A DNA stretch of 64,000 bases from Salinimicrobium profundisediminis. GTDB lineage: Bacteria > Bacteroidota > Bacteroidia > Flavobacteriales > Flavobacteriaceae. The notes below the pieces were generated by a model. The model saw only the letters and a program-made list of their open reading frames with translations, ran no database searches and was not told where the DNA came from. The DNA is taken from positions 1-64,000 of the forward strand of contig NZ_JAPJDA010000002.1 in NCBI RefSeq assembly GCF_026241755.1. Reading direction: 5' to 3'. The stretch's first letter is position 1. Each line of letters starts with the position of its first letter. The position numbers and the translations under genes are program-made. Positions 15,813 to 24,377 of the stretch are shown here, piece by piece.

Positions 15813-16579
15813 TAATGTTTTAATGTTTTGAATTCATTCTTAAGATCTTCCATCGACTGTTGTAACTGCTTCAGCAAGCTACTTTCGGAAGGGGCATCAA
15901 GGTTAAAAGTGAGTTTGGAATTTACCTGCCACAACTCCTGAATATCATTTACCCTCACTTCAATAGGCAAATATTCTTCATTTAAAGAAATGAGCAATAG
16001 TTTTGAAGGATCGGGTAATTTCTGAAGCTTTTTTACCAGAACTGAGTCGTAAAGTACTACCACATAGATCCTGTTATTACTGGCTTCCTCTATTGTAGGA
16101 ACAGCTTTTCCAAGAACCCACTCCCCCGGCCTGAAGTTGGGCAGCATACTGTCTCCCTCAACCTGAAAGCCCCTGTGTGTGGCGTTTCGGTACTCGGGCA
16201 GCGGAATATCAAATGCCGGTAATTGTTGATACCATTCCACATCCTGCACATTATGTGGATAACCCGCAGCGGCCTTTACATTAACCAGCACAATGTTTTC
16301 TTCCTCTGCACTGTTAAGGCTCACCACTTTGGGACTTATATCGCCTTTGGTCACCTGCAGGTATTTTTGGTTACTTTCTCCAAACAACCACATGGGATTA
16401 ATAGCGAATTGACGCAGCAACTCGGCCACCACTTTTCCCGATAGTTTGGTACGCCCCCTCTCAATGTCGGCCGTAGAATTCTTGATGCCCAGTAAATTGG
16501 CAAATTCGGTTTGCGTAAAGTTATTTTCATCCCTTACCTCTTTAAACCGCTTAATTTCTTGTGATACATCTGTTCCCAT
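15812..16579 (-). CDS. LexA-like XRE repressor with S24 peptidase domain
   Basis: A 255-residue regulator. An N-terminal helix-turn-helix (residues 20-45, FTQTEFANLLGIKNSTADIERG) is joined to an S24 domain. S144 (EGDSM) and K183 or K184 (LVKKL) are the catalytic pair, and A105-G106 in KAAAGY looks like the self-cleavage site, so RecA-stimulated autocleavage is plausible. The -7 element TAAATTTG (rc of 16585-16592) lies almost at the start codon, implying a very short leader. TAGGA-N5-TCC dyads just upstream suggest auto-repression, and the same dyad precedes the radical-SAM repair pair at 4.7 kb. Confidence 0.88.
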   Translation of the reverse strand: MGTDVSQEIKRFKEVRDENNFTQTEFANLLGIKNSTADIERGRTKLSGKVVAELLRQFAINPMWLFGESNQKYLQVTKGDISPKVVSLNSAEEENIVLVNVKAAAGYPHNVQDVEWYQQLPAFDIPLPEYRNATHRGFQVEGDSMLPNFRPGEWVLGKAVPTIEEASNNRIYVVVLYDSVLVKKLQKLPDPSKLLLISLNEEYLPIEVRVNDIQELWQVNSKLTFNLDAPSESSLLKQLQQSMEDLKNEFKTLKH

Positions 16580-16584
16580 ACAAA

Positions 16585-16639
16585 CAAATTTAGCTATTTT
16601 AGGAAAATATCCAATTTATTTTTAGGACACTTTCCTAAA
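16585..16639 (-). promoter_or_regulatory. XRE/S24 promoter and operators
   Basis: TTTAGGA-CACTT-TCCTAAA (16621-16639) is a perfect dyad. TTTAGGA-AAATA-TCCAATT (16598-16616) is a second, weaker copy with the same spacing. The minus-strand -7 element TAAATTTG is at 16592-16585. Further TAGGA/TCCTA half-sites occur at 16683 and 16704 near the antiporter start, so that gene may also be affected. Confidence 0.6.
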
Positions 16640-16720
16640 TTTTTCTGTTTTTTCAACTGTAACTAAAGAAGTAACATTCCTTTAGGAAGAAAAAGGGAGA
16701 ATAAATCCTATTTTTCAACA

Positions 16721-17986
16721 ATGGAAAAACATTACCTGATCCTTGCAGGCCTCGGTTTCGCTACCATCATTATGGCGTGGCTGCCGTCGTTTTCTGAAAA
16801 AATGAAGATAAGCTCCCCCATTCTATTGTTGCTTATCGGGTTTGGCCTTTATGCAGTGGGGTTGCCCCTGGGTTGGCCAGATCCTTTGTGGGATGATCAA
16901 AGCCTTATGTATTTTTCTGAAGCTTTGGTCATTATTTCACTCATGGGCGCCGGTTTAAAAATTGGCGCAAACTACAGCCTTAAAGCCTGGCGCAAACCCC
17001 TGCTACTGGTGTTCATTACCATGCCCATTTGCATGGTTTCGGCATTCCTGCTGGGGCAGTATTTCCTGCTGCTCAGTTTACCATCCAGTCTTTTACTGGC
17101 AGCCGTTCTCGCCCCCACCGATCCCGTTCTTGCCGCCGAGGTACAACTTGATGACCCTCTCGAAGAAGAAGAACATGCCAACGATATACGGTTTACACTT
17201 ACTGCCGAAGCCGGACTCAATGATGGGATCGCCTATCCCTTCTCCTATCTTGCTGTACTCGTGGCGCAGGCCGGGAGCTGGGCCGCATTCAGTTTTACAG
17301 ACTGGCTTTGGGATAAATTACTTCTGAAAGTAGTTATTGGGGTTATTTGCGGGCTGTTCATTGGATGGCTTATTGGCCATTTGATGGACCGTATCCATAA
17401 ATACGCCGGTGTAAAAACCTTTGTGGGGTTCCTTGCCCTCTCCCTTACTTTTATGACCTACGGCGTGACCGAATTACTTCACGGCTACGGCTTTCTCGCA
17501 GTTTTCTTTGCCGGCTTCAGCCTTAGGTATTACGAAAAGGTAGATCAGGATTACAAGAAGAAACTGCACGACTTTGTCCAGGAGATGGAGCACCTTTTTA
17601 TGGTGATCTATATCCTGCTTTTTGGAGGATCAATAATGAACGGCATGCTTACGCTAACCGATTGGAAAGGGGTGGTTTTCGCCTTTCTGTTTGTTCTTGT
17701 CGTTAGACCGGTCGCGGGACTCATCGGGTTATGGGGCGTAGAGAAGGACTTCAAAAGTAAACTTGCCATTAGTTTCTTCGGAATTAGGGGAATTGGCTCT
17801 ATTTTCTACCTCTCCTGGGCTTTTGTGACTTTCGACTATTTTAGCCATAAGAATGAATTATACGCCATTACCGCCTACATCATTCTCATCTCTATTGTGA
17901 TTCACGGCTTCACCGCACCTTCGGTGATTGGTCACTTTAAAAAGCGCGGAAAGTTTGAAAAGAAAGGCTCTACCCTTGAGGATTAA
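16721..17986 (+). CDS. CPA1-type cation:proton antiporter
   Basis: A 421-residue polytopic inner-membrane protein with about 12-13 hydrophobic segments. The CPA1 signature LAPTDPVLAAEVQ (near residue 130) and the ion-binding ND in AEAGLNDGIAYPF (near residue 167) are present. It should exchange Na+ or K+ for protons. The length is normal and there is no C-terminal regulatory domain; the short tail is lysine-rich (KKRGKFEKKGSTLED). It is divergent from the XRE/S24 repressor and shares its upstream region. Confidence 0.9.
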   Translation: MEKHYLILAGLGFATIIMAWLPSFSEKMKISSPILLLLIGFGLYAVGLPLGWPDPLWDDQSLMYFSEALVIISLMGAGLKIGANYSLKAWRKPLLLVFITMPICMVSAFLLGQYFLLLSLPSSLLLAAVLAPTDPVLAAEVQLDDPLEEEEHANDIRFTLTAEAGLNDGIAYPFSYLAVLVAQAGSWAAFSFTDWLWDKLLLKVVIGVICGLFIGWLIGHLMDRIHKYAGVKTFVGFLALSLTFMTYGVTELLHGYGFLAVFFAGFSLRYYEKVDQDYKKKLHDFVQEMEHLFMVIYILLFGGSIMNGMLTLTDWKGVVFAFLFVLVVRPVAGLIGLWGVEKDFKSKLAISFFGIRGIGSIFYLSWAFVTFDYFSHKNELYAITAYIILISIVIHGFTAPSVIGHFKKRGKFEKKGSTLED

Positions 17987-18065
17987 CAAATGTTTATAGC
18001 AAATATTTGAACTTCTGCTGAATGAATTTCTTATTTTAAAAGGAAAATTCAGAAAAACAAGAAAA

Positions 18066-18950
18066 ATGAGCAAAGGCTACCATTCTTCCCAAACCGTAGA
18101 AAAACCATCTGAAATCTCCTCCTCTGGCTGGAAATCTATTGGGATTGCAGTTAAAGATCAAATTGGAGAAGACAATGTTTCCATCGTTTCGGCAGGAGTC
18201 GCCTTTTATGCGTTTTTAGCGGTGTTCCCGGCTATAGGGGCACTGGTTTCTATTTACGGCCTTGCGATGGATCCGCAGAGCCTTCAGGGCCAATTGCAAA
18301 AAATTTCACAGGTCATGCCACAACAGGCCTTTGAGATTATTCAGACCCAATTAAAAGATCTTGTTTCCACACCTCAAAGTGCCCTTAGCTGGAGCCTGGC
18401 CATTGGGATCCTTCTGAGTTTATGGAGTTCCAATAAAGGCATGAAATCGCTCTTCACAGGTATTGATATTGCTTATGGCACCAACAATGAAAGGGGCTTC
18501 ATCAAGCAAAACGCCCTCACCTTACTTTTTACTTTTGGTGCTATTCTCCTGGTGATCTTAAGCCTGGGAATCATTGTGATTTGGCCCGTGATCATAGACG
18601 AAATCTCATTGCCATCTACAGTGACCGCATTGATAACCTGGCTGCGATGGCTTATTCTTGCTGCCCTGGTGGTATATTTTATAGGATTGATCTATCGCTA
18701 TGCACCTGCAAAACCCACTTCTGCTTTTAAATGGGTGCTGCCGGGAGCACTTATTGCCACCTTGCTTTGGCTAATCGCCTCCTGGGGATTTTCATTCTAC
18801 GTGAAAAACTTCGGAAGTTACGGCGAGGTGTATGGTTCTATTTCAGCAGTAGTAGTTATGCTGCTATGGCTCTTCCTTACCAGTATTATTATTCTTATTG
18901 GCGCTGAAATCAATTCAGAAATAGAAAAATATTCCCGCACCAAACCATAA
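18066..18950 (+). CDS. YihY/BrkB family inner-membrane protein
   Basis: 294 residues with about six membrane segments. Family features include the segment DNVSIVSAGVAFYAFLAVFPAIGALVSIYG, the TLLWLIASWGFSFYVKNFGSYGEVYGSISAVVVMLLWLFLTSIIILIGAEINSEIE-type C-terminal half, and the invariant G..YG. The molecular role of the family is unresolved. About 80 bp after the antiporter on the same strand, possibly co-transcribed. Confidence 0.9.
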   Translation: MSKGYHSSQTVEKPSEISSSGWKSIGIAVKDQIGEDNVSIVSAGVAFYAFLAVFPAIGALVSIYGLAMDPQSLQGQLQKISQVMPQQAFEIIQTQLKDLVSTPQSALSWSLAIGILLSLWSSNKGMKSLFTGIDIAYGTNNERGFIKQNALTLLFTFGAILLVILSLGIIVIWPVIIDEISLPSTVTALITWLRWLILAALVVYFIGLIYRYAPAKPTSAFKWVLPGALIATLLWLIASWGFSFYVKNFGSYGEVYGSISAVVVMLLWLFLTSIIILIGAEINSEIEKYSRTKP

Positions 18951-18980
18951 ATTCACAGCGGTGGCCTCATAAAATACGCT

Positions 18981-18999
18981 TCAAAAATGCCATTTTTGA
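18981..18999 (+). repeat. 19-bp dispersed palindrome, copy 5 (perfect)
   Basis: TCAAAAATG-C-CATTTTTGA, 30 bp after the YihY stop codon and 16 bp before the ccoI Crp/Fnr dyad. Confidence 0.85.
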
Positions 19000-19015
19000 A
19001 AGGCATTTAAAAACA

Positions 19016-19058
19016 TGACCGGTATCATATTTTCCAACCCGCTCATTTTCAACCTTTG
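19016..19058 (+). promoter_or_regulatory. ccoI promoter with Crp/Fnr dyad
   Basis: TGA-CCGGTA-TCA (19016-19027). Exactly 29.5 bp from its centre starts AACCTTTG (19051-19058), a one-mismatch version of TAnnTTTG. The geometry is the same as at hemN. Confidence 0.65.
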
Positions 19059-19084
19059 TACCCGGTACGAAACGAGCAATTTTT

Positions 19085-21454
19085 ATGGAAGAACTTTCTT
19101 GCTATCACTGCGGTGATACGATTAAGTCATGCATCAGCTTTGATGATAAGTCTTTTTGCTGCAATGGCTGCAAAACTGTTTATGAGATCTTCTCAGAGAA
19201 CGGCCTTACTTCCTATTATGAAATGGAGACGGCTCCCGGCGCCGCGCCTGCCAAACTCGAGGGGAAATACGACTTTTTGAGCAATGAAAAGATCGTTGAC
19301 AAACTCCTGGAATTCAATGATGGCAACGTGCAGGTTATTTCGCTGTACATCCCACATATTCACTGTAGTTCCTGCATCTGGATCCTTGAAAACCTGAGCA
19401 AACTGAAGTCCGGGATCACTGCCTCACAAGTTGATTTTCCTAAAAAGAGCCTGCGCATTACCTATAATTCTGAAAAACTCACCTTAAAAGACCTCGTCCT
19501 GTTTCTTAGCAGCATTGGCTATGAACCCTACATAAGTCTTGATGACAGTGAAACCGGAAAGAAAAAGATAAACCGCAGCATAATCTATAAACTCGGGGTT
19601 GCCGGTTTTGCTTTTGGGAACGTCATGTTCCTCTCTTTTCCCGAATATTTTGAAGTTAATGAATACTGGCTAGACCAGTATAAAGGCCTTTTTAGATGGC
19701 TCATGTTTGCCTTTTCCCTGCCGGTGGTTTTTTATGCCGCACAGGATTATTTTGTATCGGCTTATAAAGGTCTGCGGGCCAACATCCTTAATATCGATGT
19801 ACCTCTTGCCCTGGGCGTGCTCGTCCTGTTTGTGCGCAGTACGCTTGAAATCATTTTTGACTGGGGCTCCGGATTCTTCGATAGCCTCACCGGACTCGTT
19901 TTTTTCCTTACCCTCGGAAAATTCTTTCAGCAGAAGACTTACAATTTCCTCTCTTTTGAGAGAGATTACAAATCGTATTTTCCTATCGGCATCACCCGCA
20001 TAAATCCTGATGGGAAAGAAGAAAGCATTCACGTTCATGACATTGAGAAGGGCGACCGCATTTTGATAAGAAATGAAGAGCTCATTCCCGTAGACGGGAT
20101 TCTTATCAACGGCAAAGCACGTATAGATTACAGTTTTGTAACGGGAGAATCGGAGGCCGTAGAAAAGGAGTCGGGAGATAAGTTATTTGCCGGTGGGCGA
20201 CAGGTTTCGGGGATGATAGAGATGGAAGCCCTTAAATCGGTTTCTCAAAGTTACCTTACAAAGTTGTGGAGCAACGACGTTTTCCAGGTGAAAAAGGAAG
20301 ATTCGTTTACCTCTTTCATCAACCACATCAGCAAATATTTTACCTCGGTACTGCTGTTAATCGCCTTTTCGGCCACTGCATTCTGGCTTTTTATAGACGT
20401 GACAACAGCCATTAACGTCTTTACGGCTGTGCTCATTATTGCCTGCCCCTGCGCCCTGGCTATGTCTACACCATTCACCCTGGGCAACCTGCTCCGCATT
20501 TTTGGGAACAAGAAATTTTACCTCAAAAACGCCGGAGTCATTGAGCAACTTGCCAAAGCCGATACCCTGATCTTTGACAAAACGGGAACTATTACTTCAA
20601 ACAAGAAAAGCAACATTAGCTATGAAGGCGTCACTTTAACTTCGGAAGAAGAATTTCTTCTGAAGAATACCCTGCGCGCTTCAAACCACCCGTTAAGCCG
20701 AAGCCTTTACGATATGCTGGCCGAATATGATATCGTTGCGCCTGAAGAATTCCGTGAAATTACCGGAAAGGGAATCGAGTCTGTTTACCACAAACAGGCC
20801 ATGAAAGTGGGATCGGCAGATTTTGTTGGAAGCACAACAGCCGGCACCTCCCTCAACACCTCGGTACATATTAGTGCAAATAATGAATATAAGGGCCGGT
20901 ATGTCTTTTTCAACGAATATCGTGAAGGAGTGCAGGAGCTTTTTACTCAACTGGCACCACAATACCACCTCTCCATTCTCTCTGGTGATAATGAAGGAGA
21001 AAAATCAAGGCTTACAGAACTTTTACCTGCCAGTACCCAGATGCTCTTTAACCAGAAACCGGAAGACAAGCTCGATTATATTGCTTCTCTTCAAAAAGAG
21101 GGAAAAAAGACCATTATGGTAGGCGACGGACTCAATGATGCAGGGGCCCTGGCTAAAAGTGAAGTGGGAATTGCCATTTCTGAAAACGTAAACGTCTTCT
21201 CTCCCGCCTGCGATGCCATTTTAGACGCCAGCAGCTTTGAAAGTCTGCCAAAATTCATCACGGCATCTAAAAAGGCCATGAGCGTCATCAAAGTGAGCAT
21301 GGTTTTATCTTTTCTCTACAATGTGGTAGGGCTGTATTTTGCAGTGACAGGACAGTTATCTCCCATCATTGCTGCTATTTTGATGCCGTTTAGTTCTATA
21401 AGTATCATTGCCTTCACCACAATATGCACCAACATAATTGGCCGTAAAATTTAG
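19085..21454 (+). CDS. ccoI: CcoI-type copper-transporting P1B ATPase
   Basis: 789 residues. The N-terminal cysteine-rich zinc-ribbon-like region (CYHCG...SFCCNGC) is followed by a heavy-metal-associated domain with HCSSCIW, about eight membrane helices, the TGES actuator loop, the CPC motif (IIACPCALAMSTPF), the DKTGT phosphorylation site and GDGLNDAGAL. This domain order is that of CcoI/FixI, which delivers copper for assembly of the cbb3 oxidase. Here it is separated from the cco operon by about 4.5 kb but shares the same Crp/Fnr-type promoter. Confidence 0.92.
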   Translation: MEELSCYHCGDTIKSCISFDDKSFCCNGCKTVYEIFSENGLTSYYEMETAPGAAPAKLEGKYDFLSNEKIVDKLLEFNDGNVQVISLYIPHIHCSSCIWILENLSKLKSGITASQVDFPKKSLRITYNSEKLTLKDLVLFLSSIGYEPYISLDDSETGKKKINRSIIYKLGVAGFAFGNVMFLSFPEYFEVNEYWLDQYKGLFRWLMFAFSLPVVFYAAQDYFVSAYKGLRANILNIDVPLALGVLVLFVRSTLEIIFDWGSGFFDSLTGLVFFLTLGKFFQQKTYNFLSFERDYKSYFPIGITRINPDGKEESIHVHDIEKGDRILIRNEELIPVDGILINGKARIDYSFVTGESEAVEKESGDKLFAGGRQVSGMIEMEALKSVSQSYLTKLWSNDVFQVKKEDSFTSFINHISKYFTSVLLLIAFSATAFWLFIDVTTAINVFTAVLIIACPCALAMSTPFTLGNLLRIFGNKKFYLKNAGVIEQLAKADTLIFDKTGTITSNKKSNISYEGVTLTSEEEFLLKNTLRASNHPLSRSLYDMLAEYDIVAPEEFREITGKGIESVYHKQAMKVGSADFVGSTTAGTSLNTSVHISANNEYKGRYVFFNEYREGVQELFTQLAPQYHLSILSGDNEGEKSRLTELLPASTQMLFNQKPEDKLDYIASLQKEGKKTIMVGDGLNDAGALAKSEVGIAISENVNVFSPACDAILDASSFESLPKFITASKKAMSVIKVSMVLSFLYNVVGLYFAVTGQLSPIIAAILMPFSSISIIAFTTICTNIIGRKI

Positions 21455-21875
21455 CCCTCAGTAGCCTTGCTGTGGCAAAATATTCTGAACCTGTTTTTTT
21501 CTGAAAAAAAGTTGGGATTTAGAGCCAAAAACTTATACTTTAGGAAGGTGATTATTTGTTTTCCTGCCTCATGGCGGGAAAGCGACGAGAAAGCAAACCC
21601 CTACTTGCTTCTTGTTGCTTTAAAGCACCCTCCCAAACGCCCTTTTTGACACAGCAGAAAAAAAAACCTTTCCCGGTAATCTTATTATATTTAGTTTCTG
21701 AAGAACTGGTTTCCCTTAACTCAAGATCTCTTGTAATAAAATGAGATCGAAAAATACGGGGATCCAAAAATGCCATTTTTGACACCTCTCTATTTTTAAG
21801 TATGGATATTTTGAGCTCCATGTGCTATCAGGTTAAGAAGAAAAGTTTAATGATTTCCACTTACTTTCAAGAGTT
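21455..21875. other. Intergenic stretch
   Basis: 420 bp, with one palindrome copy (21764) and no credible gene. Short frames here read through A- and T-runs. Confidence 0.5.
21764..21782 (+). repeat. 19-bp dispersed palindrome, copy 6
   Basis: CCAAAAATG-C-CATTTTTGA, one mismatch, followed by CACCTC. Confidence 0.8.
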
Positions 21876-22829
21876 ATGATTCCACCCCCTTATTCAGAGT
21901 TTCCTGAAATTGCTTCTGAAGATATCCTGCTTCGGAAAATTAGACCCGAAGATGTTCCGGTGCTGGTGAGTATTTCCTACTACGACGGAAAAAAGGCTAC
22001 AAATGAAGCTGAAGCTGCCATGATGCTGAAAAATATCGAGCAGGATTATATTTCTGGAAACAGCATTCACTGGGGTATAGAAGAAAAGAGCACGGGAAAG
22101 ATTGCAGGCACCTGCGGCTATTACCGTGGCTTCAAAAATGATTCGGGAGAGCTTGGTTGCATCCTGCTCGAGAAGTACAGGGGCAAAGGCTTTATGAGCC
22201 GGGCAATGCGACTGGCAATAGCTGTGGGGTTTAAGAAAGGCCTTAAAAAGATATTTGCTGTGACTTCTAACGGGAATAATTCCGCCATTAAACTCCTGGA
22301 GCGGTTAAACTTCAGAAGGACCGGAGAAGAAGATCATGAAATACATTACGCGATCTCCCGGGAAGAACTTTTCAGCATAAGAGCCTTCAGAAATGATGAA
22401 AAAGAAGAAATTTTAAAGCTGCTGCGATTAAATACTCCCAAAAGCTTTCACCCTTCCGAAGAAAAAGATTTGCGAGAATACCTGGAAAATGAGGCTGAAA
22501 ATTATTTTGTTGTAAACGGCCCCGGCGGCATTGTGGCTGCAGGAGGTTTTAATACCGGTTTTGATAAAGGCCGGGCGGCAAGGATCTCATGGGATTTGGT
22601 GCACCCGGAATTTCAGGGTTTGGGAATTGGGAAAAAGTTGACGCTCTACCGCATTGAGCAAATCAAAAAACTACCTGGCATTGAAAAAATTGTTGTGAGG
22701 ACTACCGGGCAGGCCGAAAAATTCTATGAAAACATGGGGTTCCAAAAAAGGCATTTTGAGAAGGACTTTTGGGCGCCGGGTTTTGATCTTTACCAAATGG
22801 AGATGAGGATTAAAAAAAGGACTGCCTGA
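21876..22829 (+). CDS. Double GNAT-domain acetyltransferase
   Basis: A 317-residue fusion of two GNAT N-acetyltransferase domains. The first (residues about 10-170) is RimJ-like: LRKIRPEDVPVL, then ELGCILLEKYRGKGFMSRAMRLAI as acetyl-CoA motif A, and NGNNSAIKLLERLNFRRTG. The second (about 172-310) has WDLVHPEFQGLGIGKKLTLYRIEQIK and TTGQAEKFYENMGF. Both acetyl-CoA loops look intact. Substrates unknown. Monocistronic. Confidence 0.85.
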   Translation: MIPPPYSEFPEIASEDILLRKIRPEDVPVLVSISYYDGKKATNEAEAAMMLKNIEQDYISGNSIHWGIEEKSTGKIAGTCGYYRGFKNDSGELGCILLEKYRGKGFMSRAMRLAIAVGFKKGLKKIFAVTSNGNNSAIKLLERLNFRRTGEEDHEIHYAISREELFSIRAFRNDEKEEILKLLRLNTPKSFHPSEEKDLREYLENEAENYFVVNGPGGIVAAGGFNTGFDKGRAARISWDLVHPEFQGLGIGKKLTLYRIEQIKKLPGIEKIVVRTTGQAEKFYENMGFQKRHFEKDFWAPGFDLYQMEMRIKKRTA

Positions 22830-22949
22830 GAGAAGAGAGCACCGCCAGTCTGGATTTTACTTCAGAATTTCTGGAGAACCCGAAATGAATTTCAGGTTAA
22901 CGGTACAGTACTTTTCTCAGACAGCCCCGACTATCTGATCTGATCTTAC

Positions 22950-23573
22950 TTAATTTGAAACTTCAGTTTTAATAGCTTCTACGGTTTCGGTATTGTCTAC
23001 CCCAAGGCCTTCCTGTTGGTGAACCAGCACCCCTTCTTCGTCAAAAACGCTGATGATGTTGGAGTGTGAAAAATCTATTGGCGAGATCTTTTTATAGCTC
23101 ACGGCCAGCACGGTCGCAAACTCACGGGTATCTTCTAGCGTACCGCGAAGAAAAAGCCAGTGGTCGTCTTCCATTTCATTTTCTTTGGCAAAGGCATTAA
23201 GCCGATCGGGCGTATCGGTTTCAGGATCAATACTCACCATGATGAATTTGGTCTTGTCAAGATACTCTTCGGGCACCTGCTTTTCGATGTTGCGCATATC
23301 GGCGATCAATCTCGGGCAGGCAGCTTTGCAGGAAGTATAGATCATTACCATGACCAGCACATTGCCGCGAAGATCTTCAAGCTGAATGTCCTCATAGTTT
23401 TGGGTAGTCCACGTAGCAGGAAGATTATAGATAGACAATTCGGGCAGTTCCCCTTTTATCTCTGTATTGTTCACTGCGACTTCTTCAACCTTTGCTTCCT
23501 TCTTCTGGCCATCGTTACAAGCTGCTAAAAGAACCATAGAAAGCATTATAAAAGCTATTTTTTTCATGATCAT
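22950..23573 (-). CDS. SCO1/SenC family copper chaperone (lipoprotein)
   Basis: 207 residues with a lipoprotein signal (lipobox LLAAC, C19) and a thioredoxin-like SCO fold. The copper ligands C82 and C86 (TSCKAACP) and the distal His in DFSHSN are present. SCO proteins deliver copper to oxidases and to copper reductases. It is the last gene of the nirK operon, where metalation of NirK or of the cbb3 oxidase is the likely job. The ATG overlaps the preceding TGA (ATGA), showing translational coupling. Confidence 0.9.
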   Translation of the reverse strand: MIMKKIAFIMLSMVLLAACNDGQKKEAKVEEVAVNNTEIKGELPELSIYNLPATWTTQNYEDIQLEDLRGNVLVMVMIYTSCKAACPRLIADMRNIEKQVPEEYLDKTKFIMVSIDPETDTPDRLNAFAKENEMEDDHWLFLRGTLEDTREFATVLAVSYKKISPIDFSHSNIISVFDEEGVLVHQQEGLGVDNTETVEAIKTEVSN

Positions 23574-24349
23574 AAATTTGTTTTTTCAATATCCCGGACG
23601 CATCTAAAGCCGAGGTTCTTTACAGCATATCTTGCTTTTACGCTTCCGCGGAAGGCATAGCGCATAAAGGCTGCATAGTTCATAAGATCTGTGGCGCCAA
23701 CTGCAGCCGCCCCGCAAAAGAGGTTATTATCACCTGTGCTGTCTTGCCGGGATTCCCCTCCAATCATCACCGAATTAAAATCGGAAGTCCATTCCCAAAC
23801 CAGGCCGTGAAGATCATACACTCCCCAATAGTTCTTAAAGGTATTGCCAACTGTATTTTTAAAAGTGGTGGGCGTTTCATACCAGCTTAAGATGTATTGG
23901 TTATAAGATTTCTCGGAACGGGCATCGGGGCTGGTCTCGTTTGCCATGGCCACATATTCCCACTCATCTACTGTAGGCAACCTTTTGCCCTGGCACTCGC
24001 AATAATTCTTTGCGGCAAACCAGGAGACATTTGTCACCGGGGAATTGGGCAGGTCTTCACTGCCAAAAGCCAAATCATTTTTCCAGCTGCGCAGGTAGTT
24101 CTCATCGGCAAACAGTTGTTTTACCTGAGACTTCCTCCAACGCGGATTTTGCTCTACAAACTCTAAGAATTCGGCATTGGTCACGGGATAGACATCCATC
24201 AGGAAATCGCCAACAGGAACTTCGGTTTTTGTTCCGTAGAGAGGAATAAACTCTCCCCCGCGGATTTCGACCATTGAACCAGACTGGCTATAGGCATGGC
24301 CCTGGATCATTATCGCGATGCATATTGCCAATCTGGTTAAGGTTTTCAT
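23570..24349 (-). CDS. SUMF1/formylglycine-generating-enzyme-like protein in nirK operon
   Basis: 259 residues with a signal peptide ending near QGHAYS. The FGE-sulfatase fold is recognised from MVEIRGGEFIPLYG, DVYPVTNAEFLEFV, NVSWFAAKNYCECQGKRLPTVDEWEYVA, GLVWEWTSDF and the C-terminal FRCVRD. Family members include true formylglycine enzymes and many exported accessory proteins. Being between nirK and an SCO chaperone, a role in NirK maturation or nitrite/NO reduction is inferred. It is 28 bp downstream of nirK and overlaps the SCO gene by 4 bp. Confidence 0.85.
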   Translation of the reverse strand: MKTLTRLAICIAIMIQGHAYSQSGSMVEIRGGEFIPLYGTKTEVPVGDFLMDVYPVTNAEFLEFVEQNPRWRKSQVKQLFADENYLRSWKNDLAFGSEDLPNSPVTNVSWFAAKNYCECQGKRLPTVDEWEYVAMANETSPDARSEKSYNQYILSWYETPTTFKNTVGNTFKNYWGVYDLHGLVWEWTSDFNSVMIGGESRQDSTGDNNLFCGAAAVGATDLMNYAAFMRYAFRGSVKARYAVKNLGFRCVRDIEKTNL

Positions 24350-24377
24350 TTCTTTAAATTTTATAGTTAGCTGCTAA

